The notes: generated by a model not told the origin, from the letters alone. A stretch of DNA of 6,934 nt from Chloroflexota bacterium (GCA_963169135.1 CAUJEQ010000062.1:1-6934); one strand, 5' to 3'. Shown: positions 1 to 6,337, numbered from the stretch's first letter. Numbers and translations: made by a program.

Positions 1-1039
1 GGCCCAGCGCAGCCATCACGCCTTCGAAGTACGCGGCACGCTCGCGGTCCTCAGTCAGCGCGGTTGCCTCGTGCTCGGAGAGCCCAAGGCCCAGGAACCG
101 CTCCTTCTTCGCCGCCGGCAATTCAGGTAGTTTCGCCCGCACTGCCCCTACGTAGGCTCGGTTCAGCTTCAGGGGTGGCAGGTCCGGCTCCGGGAAGTAG
201 CGGTAGTCGTTGGCCTCTTCCTTTGTCCGCTGGGTCACAGTCTCGCCACGCTCATCCACCCAGCCGCGAGTCTCCTGGATAATCCGTTCGCCAGCATCCA
301 GCATCCGGGCCTGCCGGATCTCCTCGAACGCAATGGCGTCGTGCACCGCCCGGAAGCTGTTCATGTTCTTGATCTCGACCTTTGTCCCGAGCCTCTCGGT
401 GCCCACCGGCCGCAACGAGATGTTGGCATCGCACCGGAAGTTGCCTTCCTCCATGTTCGCGTCGCTCACGCCGATGTAGCGGAGGATCTGGCGCAGGCGA
501 ACCAGGTACTCCCGGGCCTCGGCCGGGGTCCGCATGTCCGGCCTGCTCACGATCTCCATCAGCGGCGTACCCGACCGGTTCACGTCCACCAGGCTGTAGC
601 CCTCGCCCGTCACCGGGTCGGTCCGGTGCAGCAGCCGGGCGGTGTCTTCTTCCATGTGCACTCGCTCTATCCCGACCCTTCGCCGCTCGCCATCTACCTC
701 GATCTCCAGCCACCCATCGTGGCAGACCGGCAGATCGTACTGCGAGATCTGGTAGCCCTTCATCAGGTCCGGGTACGGGTAGTTCTTCCGGTCGAACTTG
801 CTGAACTCCGAGATCTCGCAGTTCAGCGCGAGGCCCGTCATGGTGATGTATTCAATCGCCTGCTCATTGATGACGGGCAGGACGCCCGGCATGCCGAGGC
901 ACACGGGGCAGACATGCGTGTTCGGCTCAGCACCCGAATAGTCGGCGCTGCAGCTGCAGAACATCTTGCTTTTCGTGATGAGCTGGCAGTGGACCTCGAG
1001 GCCGACTACGGTCTCGTACTTCGTCGCAATGGCGGTCAA
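1..1039 (-). CDS. gatB: Aspartyl/glutamyl-tRNA amidotransferase subunit B (3' end beyond window)
   Basis: GatB is the kinase/transamidation subunit of cytosolic GatCAB, which converts Glu-tRNA(Gln) and/or Asp-tRNA(Asn) to the amidated forms. About 346 N-terminal residues are present and the frame is still open at position 1; family members are about 475-490 residues, so most of the C-terminal tail (YqeY-like) domain is missing. Visible signatures are VGLEVH near residues 12-17, the zinc-type cysteines C28, C30, C44 and C47, FDRKNYPYPDLMKGYQIS, HMEEDTAR around 128-135, EGNFRCDANIS and EIKNMNSF. The start is TTG at 1037-1039: a TGA lies immediately upstream in frame, and GAGGAG (1045-1050) is 5 nt before it. 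It follows selD by 74 nt on the same strand. A -10-like TATACT in that gap suggests it may also have its own promoter. No frameshift is seen. Confidence 0.96.
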   Translation of the reverse strand, partial: MTAIATKYETVVGLEVHCQLITKSKMFCSCSADYSGAEPNTHVCPVCLGMPGVLPVINEQAIEYITMTGLALNCEISEFSKFDRKNYPYPDLMKGYQISQYDLPVCHDGWLEIEVDGERRRVGIERVHMEEDTARLLHRTDPVTGEGYSLVDVNRSGTPLMEIVSRPDMRTPAEAREYLVRLRQILRYIGVSDANMEEGNFRCDANISLRPVGTERLGTKVEIKNMNSFRAVHDAIAFEEIRQARMLDAGERIIQETRGWVDERGETVTQRTKEEANDYRYFPEPDLPPLKLNRAYVGAVRAKLPELPAAKKERFLGLGLSEHEATALTEDRERAAYFEGVMAALG

Positions 1040-1044
1040 TCAGA

Positions 1045-1050
1045 CTCCTC
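1045..1050 (-). promoter_or_regulatory. Ribosome binding site deciding the gatB TTG start
   Basis: GAGGAG lies 5 nt before the TTG codon at 1037-1039. No ATG or GTG alternative exists upstream, because an in-frame TGA directly abuts the TTG. The next usable codons would cut into the conserved VGLEVH segment. Confidence 0.7.
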
Positions 1051-1075
1051 CACCGGGGCCGGGGACGCTCCATCG

Positions 1076-1104
1076 AGTATAGGCACCGTTCCCCGAACGC
1101 GTAA
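1076..1104 (-). promoter_or_regulatory. Candidate promoter for gatB
   Basis: In the 74-nt selD-gatB gap, TATACT (1076-1081) matches the -10 consensus at 5 of 6 positions. A weak -35, TTACGC (1099-1104), lies 17 bp upstream. Transcription would begin near 1069 and give a leader of about 30 nt containing the gatB ribosome binding site. The -35 is poor, so co-transcription from selD remains equally possible. Confidence 0.4.
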
Positions 1105-1113
1105 CCCGCCCGC

Positions 1114-2166
1114 CTACGCCACCCGGATGGCCGCCGCGCCGCGCCGGACTCGGCCAATTCGCCAGACCGGCGCGCCATCCCGGGCGAACGCGGCCTCGAG
1201 CGCTGCCGCTTTGCGAGGGCCAACGGCGATGAGCAGCCCGCCGGAGGTCTGGGGGTCGAACAGCAGGGCTGCCACGTCCGTGTCCACGTTCGGCCCGAAG
1301 TCCACGTGTGGTGCTGCCCACTCGCGGTTACGGACCTCGCCGCCGGTGTGCACCCCAAGCACGCAAGACTCGCGGGCGCCTTCCAGCAGCGGCACCGCTG
1401 CGGCCTCGAGCTCTACTGCAACTTCCGAACGCGATGCCATCTCCCACAGGTGCCCCAGCAACCCGAAGCCGGTCACATCCGTCGCAGCCCGCACGCCAGC
1501 CGCCCGCGCCAGGTGCATGGCGTGGCGGTTCAACCGCAGCATCGAGGCGGTCGCCCCGGCGAGCCATTCTGGCCGCGTCTTCCCCTGCCGCGCGCCGGAG
1601 ACGATCATCCCGGTACCAATGGGCTTCGTGAGGTAGAGGGCGTCCCCGGGCCGGAGTCCAGCTTTGGAGAACAGCCGCTTCGGGTGCACCAGCCCGAGCA
1701 CACTCAGGCCGTACTTGGGTTCGTTGTCCCACACCGTGTGCCCGCCCGCGATCACGCCGCCGGCCTCTCGCACCTTCTCGGCCCCGCCGCGCAGGATTTC
1801 AGTCTGGACCGCCGCCGGAAGACTCTCGGGGAAGGCCGCAATGTTGAGGGCGAGCACGACCTCGCCGCCCATGGCGTACACGTCCGACATCGCGTTCGCG
1901 GCGGCGATGGCGCCATAGGTGTATGGGTCGTCGACCACGGGCGCGAAGAAGTCGAGCGTAGCCACCACGGCCGTCGTCGCGTTGATGCGGTACACGGCAG
2001 CGTCATCCGCGACACCCAGGCCGACTAGCAGCCCCGGGTGCGCTTCAGCATTGAACAGACCAGCGAGCGGCGACAGCACCTGCGCCAGGGCCTCGGGCCC
2101 CGCCTTGGATGCTCAGCCGCCGCAGGTGGTCAGTTCGGTCATCCGGAAGATCTCCTCGCGGGTCAC
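1114..2166 (-). CDS. selD: Selenide, water dikinase (selenophosphate synthetase), predicted selenoprotein with in-frame UGA
   Basis: SelD makes selenophosphate from selenide and ATP, the selenium donor for selenocysteine and selenouridine. The reading frame crosses a TGA at 2113-2115 in the context T-T-C-G-G-[Sec]-A-S-K. With GTG 2166 as residue 1 this is residue 18, with Lys21 after it. E. coli SelD has Cys17 and Lys20 at the equivalent catalytic positions, with the same spacing. Downstream the family motifs are intact: GVADDAAVY (Asp54/55), TLDFFAPVVDDPY, AANAMSDVYAMGG, GGHT, ATDVTGFGLLGHL and DPQTSGGLLIAV. The total is 350 residues, against 347 in E. coli. The start at 2166 (AGGA 7 nt upstream) keeps I-F-R-M-T-E-L, the counterpart of the family's I-R-L-T-Q. 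ATG at 2140-2142, with GAGGAG 9 nt upstream, is an alternative giving 342 residues. A caller that stops at TGA would begin at GTG 2079 and lose the active site. gatB follows on the same strand. Confidence 0.93.
2076..2112 (-). promoter_or_regulatory. Candidate bacterial SECIS hairpin in selD mRNA
   Basis: Immediately after the UGA, the RNA can fold into a two-part stem. The lower part pairs GCA and CC (2112-2110, 2108-2107, with U2109 bulged) with GGUGC (2080-2076). After an internal loop, the upper part pairs CGGGGCC (2102-2096) with GGCCCUG (2092-2086), including one G-U pair. The apical loop is CGA (2095-2093), with G at its second position. A short stem-loop just 3' of the UGA with a G among the first loop bases is the known form of bacterial SECIS elements that bind SelB. 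The pairing was done by eye, and GC-rich coding DNA forms hairpins easily. Confidence 0.55.
2113..2115 (-). other. selD: Recoded UGA (selenocysteine) codon of selD
   Basis: This TGA is in frame between the N-terminal FRMTELTTCGG segment and the ASKAGPEALAQVL segment, both of which read as SelD. It falls on the catalytic Cys/Sec position. A random nonsense mutation would be unlikely to hit exactly this codon while the rest of the frame stayed intact. Confidence 0.88.
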
Positions 2167-2172
2167 GCGGCG

Positions 2173-2180
2173 ATCCTAGC
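2173..2180 (-). promoter_or_regulatory. Candidate extended -10 element for selD
   Basis: TAGGAT (2173-2178), preceded by GC and an upstream T, forms TGCTAGGAT, an extended -10 pattern. Transcription would begin close to 2166, so the GTG start would be leaderless or nearly so, while ATG 2142 would have a short leader carrying GAGGAG. The same bases include the AGGA that could act as a ribosome binding site for the GTG, so the two readings compete. No clear -35 is seen. Confidence 0.35.
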
Positions 2181-2214
2181 AGGCCCGCACATCGCCCATC
2201 GCCGGGCGCCGCGC

Positions 2215-2220
2215 TACAGT
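2215..2220 (+). promoter_or_regulatory. Candidate -10 box, possibly for a leaderless transcript
   Basis: TACAGT ends 8 nt before the ATG at 2229, the spacing expected when transcription begins at or next to the start codon. No Shine-Dalgarno sequence is visible before this ATG, which supports a leaderless start. No good -35 is found 16-18 bp upstream. Confidence 0.4.
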
Positions 2221-2228
2221 CGTGCTCG

Positions 2229-3380
2229 ATGTCCCGATTCGATGCCATCGTCGTTGGCGCCGGCCCGGCCGGGAGTACCGCTGCCCGCGAACTCGCGGCC
2301 AGTGGCGCTCGTGTCCTCGTCCTGGACCGCGCAGAATTCCCCCGCTACAAGGCCTGCGGCGGCGGCATTCCGCTCCGCACCGAGCGCCTCCTCCCCTTCC
2401 CCATCGACTCCGTCGTGGAAGATTCCGTGAGTCTCCTCGATGTCGCGTTCCGGGGCCGGCAACGGTTTGTGCGCGACTCAGGCGCACCGTTTGCCCACAT
2501 GGTCATGCGCGAACGCTTCGATGCGCTCCTACTCGACCAGGCACAACGCGCCGGCGCAGAGTTCCGCCCCGGCACCACTGTCCGCGGCCTGGAGATTGAC
2601 GGCAAAGTCTGCGTCGTGGCCGAGGGCTTCGAGGCGGACGCCTCCCACCTGGTCTGCGCCGACGGCGCCCACTCGCCGGTGGGCAAGATGGCCGGCCTCG
2701 GCGCCGGTATCGCGGAATGCGCCGCCTGGGAAGTCGAGGTCCAGGCCCCGGCCGCGCAACTCGGCTCCTACCGCTCGACCGCACTCATCGACCTCGGCTA
2801 CAACCCCTGGGGCTACGCATGGGTCTTCCCGAAGCGTTCCGTGCTCTCCATCGGCATCGTCCTCCCGCCGGGTCAGGCCGGGACGATGAAAGATCGCGTC
2901 GCGGCCTACCTCGATCGCCTGGGCCTCGCTGCCGCCCCGGTAGAGATCGCCCGCGGCCACAAGATCCGCTTCCGCCGCGGCGGTGAGCCTATCGCCAACC
3001 ACACTGCCGTGCTGGTCGGCGACAGCGCCGGGCTGGCGGACGAGTTCACCGAGGAGGGCATCTACTACGCCATCGAGTCTGGCCGGATTGCAGCCAGAAA
3101 CGTGCTGCGCTCTCTGTCCGGCGTCGCACCGCTCACCACCTACCAGCGCGACATCGATCGCGAGGTGATGCCCGAGCTTCGCGCTGCCCGGCTCATCAGT
3201 TTCATGTTCTACGGCATGCTCCGCCGCGCCCCGCGCCCCTGGATGCTTGCGAGCTCGAAGTTCCCCTACCTCTGGGACGCCTTCTTCGCCGTCCAGAAGG
3301 GCGAGTCCACCTATGCCCGCGAGGCCGCCCGCGTTCCCATCCTCCCCGGGCTCGCCGCCCGCATGCTCCGCGAACAATGA
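2229..3380 (+). CDS. Geranylgeranyl reductase family FAD-dependent oxidoreductase
   Basis: This 383-residue flavoprotein resembles the geranylgeranyl reductase/ChlP/digeranylgeranylglycerophospholipid reductase family, which saturates isoprenoid double bonds in chlorophyll tails, quinones or lipids. The dinucleotide-binding GAGPAG is at residues 10-15, followed by VLVLD with Asp33 at the end of the second strand. PRYKACGGG at 38-46 is the family's characteristic Cys-Gly-Gly-Gly segment. The second FAD motif, GDSAG, is at 264-268, followed by EEGIYYAIESG. The start at ATG 2229 puts the FAD motif close to the N terminus as usual; an open frame extends upstream to 2109, but it would overlap selD on the other strand. 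The stop TGA overlaps the ATG of the next gene. The substrate cannot be told from the sequence; menaquinone side chain or membrane isoprenoids are plausible. Other group-1 flavin monooxygenase-like roles are possible. Confidence 0.88.
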   Translation: MSRFDAIVVGAGPAGSTAARELAASGARVLVLDRAEFPRYKACGGGIPLRTERLLPFPIDSVVEDSVSLLDVAFRGRQRFVRDSGAPFAHMVMRERFDALLLDQAQRAGAEFRPGTTVRGLEIDGKVCVVAEGFEADASHLVCADGAHSPVGKMAGLGAGIAECAAWEVEVQAPAAQLGSYRSTALIDLGYNPWGYAWVFPKRSVLSIGIVLPPGQAGTMKDRVAAYLDRLGLAAAPVEIARGHKIRFRRGGEPIANHTAVLVGDSAGLADEFTEEGIYYAIESGRIAARNVLRSLSGVAPLTTYQRDIDREVMPELRAARLISFMFYGMLRRAPRPWMLASSKFPYLWDAFFAVQKGESTYAREAARVPILPGLAARMLREQ

Positions 3381-4030
3381 GCCTCATACCGGAAGCCATC
3401 ATGGAGGCGCTTGAGCCGCTCTATGGCCGGCCCCGCCCCACCCCGAGCCACGACCCGCTCGCCGAGCTCATCCTCACCGTCCTCTCCCAGAACACCGCCG
3501 ACACGAACAGCGGGCGCGCCTATGTCCAGCTCATGCGCCGCTACCCCAATTGGGACGCCGTCGCTGCAGCGCCCCTCGATGAGCTGGTGGCGACGATCCA
3601 GTCTGGCGGCCTCGCCCCCCAGAAGGCCCCCCGCATCCAGGCGATCCTGCGCACCGTCGCCGAACGCTCCCCGGATTGGGACCTCTCCTTCCTCGAAACC
3701 GTGCCCCTCGAAGAAGCCCGCGCCTGGCTCCGCGCCCTCCCCGGTGTCGGGCCAAAGACCGCCGCCTGCGTGCTGCTGTTCTCCCTCGGCCGCCCGGCCC
3801 TGCCCGTCGACACCCACGTCGAGCGCGTCAGCAAGCGTCTGGGCCTCATCCCCGCGAAGGCCACCGCTGAACAGGCGCACGACCTCCTCGAGGCGCTGGT
3901 GGACCCGGAGGACTACTACCGGTTCCACATGCTCCTCATCAAGCACGGGCGCCGCATCTGTGCCGCTCGCAGGCCCGATTGCCCACGCTGCCCCATCATC
4001 CCCTGCCCGTCGCGCCTCCCGGCACTGTAG
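3377..4030 (+). CDS. nth: Endonuclease III (Nth-type) DNA glycosylase/AP lyase
   Basis: This 217-residue HhH-GPD base-excision repair enzyme would remove oxidised pyrimidines and nick AP sites. LSQNTAD at 36-42 is the N-terminal helical signature. The helix-hairpin-helix LPGVGPKTA (121-129) carries Lys127, the Schiff-base lysine, and VDTHVERV contains Asp145, the catalytic aspartate, so the enzyme should be bifunctional. The C-terminal 4Fe-4S cluster cysteines are C195, C202, C205 and C210. The last gap is four residues rather than the five of E. coli Nth. The ATG overlaps the upstream TGA (ATGA) and has no good ribosome binding site of its own, which points to translational coupling. Related HhH-GPD proteins (MutY, MagIII) fit less well: Lys127 argues against monofunctional types. 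Confidence 0.92.
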   Translation: MSLIPEAIMEALEPLYGRPRPTPSHDPLAELILTVLSQNTADTNSGRAYVQLMRRYPNWDAVAAAPLDELVATIQSGGLAPQKAPRIQAILRTVAERSPDWDLSFLETVPLEEARAWLRALPGVGPKTAACVLLFSLGRPALPVDTHVERVSKRLGLIPAKATAEQAHDLLEALVDPEDYYRFHMLLIKHGRRICAARRPDCPRCPIIPCPSRLPAL

Positions 4031-4052
4031 GATTCGGCCCACAGCACAACCG

Positions 4053-4059
4053 AAAAGGA
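4053..4059 (+). promoter_or_regulatory. Ribosome binding site of the serine hydrolase gene
   Basis: AAAAGGA lies 10 nt before the ATG at 4070. It is a clear purine-rich site and supports this start. The gene can therefore be translated independently of the upstream pair. Confidence 0.6.
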
Positions 4060-4069
4060 CAGCACCCTG

Positions 4070-5281
4070 ATGGACCTCGATCCCCTGGCCGCGGGCTTCG
4101 ACCCGGCACGCCTCGAACGCATTACGGCTCACCTCAACGCCAACTACATCGAGCCCGGCAAGATCGCCGGCTGCCAGGTCCTGGTCTCCCGCCATGGCGA
4201 GCCCGCATACTTCCGCTCCCTCGGCCTCATGGACCGCGAACGACAGAAACCAATGGCCGACGACACCATTTTCCGCATCTACTCGATGTCCAAGCCGGTA
4301 ACCTCGGTCGCCCTGATGACCCTCTACGAGCAGGGCCAGTTCCAGCTCAACGATCCTGTGCACCGCTTCATCCCCGAGTGGCGCGACCAGAAGGTCTGGG
4401 TCTCCGGCGATGTCGATGCGATGGAACTCACGTCGCCCGAGTCTCCAATGACCATGCGCCACGTCCTCTCCCACACGGCCGGGCTCACCTACGGAGCCAC
4501 GAACCATCCGGTCGATAAGGCCTACCGTCGCCATGGCGTGAACCGTGACCGCTCGGAGACGCTCCGCACCTTCATCGAGAAGCTTGCCCTGGCGCCGCTC
4601 CGATACCAGCCGGGTCAGAGCTGGATGTACTCCTTCGCGACGGATGTTTGCGGCTACCTGGTCGAGGCGATCTCCGGCAAACCGTTCGACCAGTACCTTC
4701 AGGAGACAATCTTCGACCCCCTGGGGATGGGCGACACGTCCTTCTGGGTGCGTCCGGAGAAATTGCCGCGCTTCGCCGCGAACTACCAGCGCCAGCCCGA
4801 CAAGTCCCTCAAGCTCATCGACGACCCGGAGCGGAGCACGTACCTCTCGAACCCGAGCTTCTTCTCGGGTGGCGGCGGCCTGACCAGCACCACCGCCGAC
4901 TACCTCCGTTTCTGCGAGATGCTCCGGCGTGGTGGCGAACTGGACGGGGCCCGCATCCTGGGGCCGCGGACGATCGATCTCATGGCCCGCAACCACCTTG
5001 CCGGGGGCAAAGACCTGACGCAGATGGCCATCGGCGCGTTCTCGGAGACCGCCTACGAGGGTGTTGGCTTTGGACTTGGTTTCGCGATGACTCTCGATGA
5101 AGTCGATGCCGGCTCCCTCGGCGAAGGTGACTACTACTGGGGTGGGGCCGCTTCGACGATCTTTTGGGTCGACCCGCTCGAGGACCTGGTCGTGATCTTC
5201 ATGACCCAGTTGATGCCGTCGGCGACGTTCAACTTCCGCGGCCAGCTCAAGAACATCATCTACTCGTCCATCGTCGAGTAG
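4070..5281 (+). CDS. Serine hydrolase, beta-lactamase/EstB family (family VIII esterase-like)
   Basis: This 403-residue protein has the class C beta-lactamase/penicillin-binding fold signatures. The S-x-x-K nucleophile motif is S72-M-S-K75 in RIYSMSKPVTS. The tyrosine motif is Y187-S-F in SWMYSFATD, and W357-G-G replaces the KTG box. In the characterised esterase EstB the catalytic Ser, Lys, Tyr and a Trp-Gly-Gly occupy comparable positions, so an esterase or related hydrolase acting on small esters or amides is more likely than a true beta-lactamase. HVLSHTAGLTYG (about 128-139) is the conserved segment after the first domain. There is no signal peptide or lipobox, so it should be cytoplasmic. 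It starts 39 nt after nth, with its own ribosome binding site, and ends 17 nt from a convergent gene with no visible terminator between them. The natural substrate is unknown. Confidence 0.9.
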   Translation: MDLDPLAAGFDPARLERITAHLNANYIEPGKIAGCQVLVSRHGEPAYFRSLGLMDRERQKPMADDTIFRIYSMSKPVTSVALMTLYEQGQFQLNDPVHRFIPEWRDQKVWVSGDVDAMELTSPESPMTMRHVLSHTAGLTYGATNHPVDKAYRRHGVNRDRSETLRTFIEKLALAPLRYQPGQSWMYSFATDVCGYLVEAISGKPFDQYLQETIFDPLGMGDTSFWVRPEKLPRFAANYQRQPDKSLKLIDDPERSTYLSNPSFFSGGGGLTSTTADYLRFCEMLRRGGELDGARILGPRTIDLMARNHLAGGKDLTQMAIGAFSETAYEGVGFGLGFAMTLDEVDAGSLGEGDYYWGGAASTIFWVDPLEDLVVIFMTQLMPSATFNFRGQLKNIIYSSIVE

Positions 5282-5298
5282 GCTTTCCGGGGTGCTGG

Positions 5299-6171
5299 CT
5301 AACGGGCTTTGATGCGCTCCAGGAGCCCCTCGTACTGCACGGGAGTGATCGGCCGGACCACGCGGCCCATGCCCGTCCAGTGGGCCCATTTCCAGTCCCC
5401 GGTCGCACGGGGCTGCTCCACCGGGAAGAGCAGGGGCTTCTCCTTGCTCGCGAGCATCAGGTGGTAGTGCCCGCCCAGCGGCACCGTCTCGTTCACCAGG
5501 CCGATCCAGTACGTCATGTCGCCACCGTCCGGCGCGAACGTGGTCCCGAGGTAACGGTACTGCCCGTGCAGCGGCCGCGAGGCGCTGTTGATGTAGCGCG
5601 ACCCCGGCCCAAATGCCCGCCGGATCGCAGCTCCTCCGACCGCATACAGCCGGTTGGTGCTCAGCGCTTCGTCCAACGGCACGTCGCCGGTGCCCAGGAT
5701 GTCTTCGAGGATGAAGTCGCAGTACTCCCGCGCGATTGGGTCGGGGTCGCCCTCCAGCGCGTCCACGATGTCGAACCAGGTGATCGGAATCCAGGGGGCC
5801 GGCACGCCCTCCGGACGCAAACCGAGCATCACAAACGCCGGGCGCTCGCTCCACTCGTGAGCGATGGCCTCCATGCCGGGCAACAGGCTTTCATCGGCGC
5901 CGGGCTCGATCTGCACCTCGATCAGCACGCGCTTCCCGCCCTCGTACGTCAGGAGGAGGTCCGCCACACCCGCTTCCGCCAGCCGTGGCTGCACTTCCAC
6001 CAGGGCCAGGGGGTCGCTTCCGAGCCCGGCAGCGTGGGCGATGAGCGCGGTGAGCATCCTGTGGCCCCGCTTCAGGAAGTAGGCCAGCCCGGTGGTGCAA
6101 TAGTTCTCGAACGGCGTCGCGGTCGACCCCGGCTTGTACGCCGAGAGCATCGTGAAGAGGTTGTCGGACAT
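5299..6171 (-). CDS. Uncharacterised protein, PD-(D/E)XK nuclease-like
   Basis: This 290-residue soluble protein belongs to no family I can name with certainty. Its N-terminal half resembles PD-(D/E)XK superfamily proteins. An alpha-helical PFENYCTTGLAYFLKRG (about 20-36) precedes a core in which AGVADLLLTY (Asp71) is followed by VLIEVQIE (Glu85-Val-Gln87). This is the D...E-x-K layout with Gln in place of Lys. After it comes VPAPWIPITWFDIVDAL and an acidic helix (REYCDFILEDILG), then a C-terminal part rich in aromatic and glycine residues (TYWIGLVNE, GGHYHLML) that may be a separate beta domain. No signal peptide or membrane helix is present. The ATG at 6169-6171 has only GGGAT close upstream. 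A -10-like CATACT (6179-6184) sits 7 nt before it, so it may be leaderless. It is divergent from the HTH gene and convergent with the hydrolase. Nuclease activity is an inference and may be absent. Confidence 0.75.
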   Translation of the reverse strand: MSDNLFTMLSAYKPGSTATPFENYCTTGLAYFLKRGHRMLTALIAHAAGLGSDPLALVEVQPRLAEAGVADLLLTYEGGKRVLIEVQIEPGADESLLPGMEAIAHEWSERPAFVMLGLRPEGVPAPWIPITWFDIVDALEGDPDPIAREYCDFILEDILGTGDVPLDEALSTNRLYAVGGAAIRRAFGPGSRYINSASRPLHGQYRYLGTTFAPDGGDMTYWIGLVNETVPLGGHYHLMLASKEKPLLFPVEQPRATGDWKWAHWTGMGRVVRPITPVQYEGLLERIKAR

Positions 6172-6245
6172 CGATCCCAGTATGTCGCATCCGGGCGATT
6201 CGGACGTTACGGGTGCTCCAGCGGGGGTTTAATTGCTCACGCCTG

Positions 6246-6275
6246 TAGACAATAACGATTCGCCTCTGCTAACGT
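6246..6275 (+). promoter_or_regulatory. Candidate promoter of the HTH gene
   Basis: TAGACA (6246-6251, 5 of 6 matches to TTGACA) is followed after 18 bp by TAACGT (6270-6275, TAnnnT). It lies in a locally AT-richer stretch (about 6226-6310) that stands out from the GC-rich surroundings. Transcription would begin near 6282 and give a leader of about 55 nt. The -10 is weak. Confidence 0.3.
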
Positions 6276-6322
6276 TCCAACTGCCTAAGCAATTGAGCTA
6301 TTCGGCTCCTACACCGTTCACC

Positions 6323-6328
6323 GAGGTG
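6323..6328 (+). promoter_or_regulatory. Ribosome binding site deciding the HTH gene start
   Basis: GAGGTG lies 9 nt before the ATG at 6338. It favours this start over the TTG at 6233 in the same open frame, whose extra 35 residues look like non-coding, AT-richer sequence. Confidence 0.6.
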
Positions 6329-6337
6329 CCCGCCCCC

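Noticed and set aside
341..1636. A 431-codon open frame on the plus strand across the selD-gatB junction
   Set aside because: It is antisense to two genes with clear family motifs and has a compositionally biased Arg/Ala/Pro-rich product.
1114..2166. selD as a pseudogene broken by a nonsense mutation
   Set aside because: The TGA falls on the exact Cys/Sec catalytic codon, the frame is otherwise intact with all SelD motifs, and a SECIS-like hairpin follows.
2529..3377. A 282-codon minus-strand open frame
   Set aside because: It is the mirror of the geranylgeranyl reductase gene, whose FAD motifs are intact; no recognisable domain.
4028..4033. TAGGAT after nth as a promoter of the serine hydrolase
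   Set aside because: No -35 of any quality was found upstream and it overlaps the nth stop codon; too weak to list as a feature.
3311..5854. An 847-codon open frame on the minus strand
   Set aside because: It runs antisense to nth and the serine hydrolase, both with intact catalytic motifs, and overlaps the PD-(D/E)XK-like gene in another frame. Long antisense frames arise from GC-rich third positions; its translation is low-complexity and shows no family motif.
6233..6337. A longer HTH protein starting at TTG 6233
   Set aside because: The stretch is AT-richer than coding DNA here, contains promoter-like motifs, and GAGGTG marks ATG 6338 as the start.
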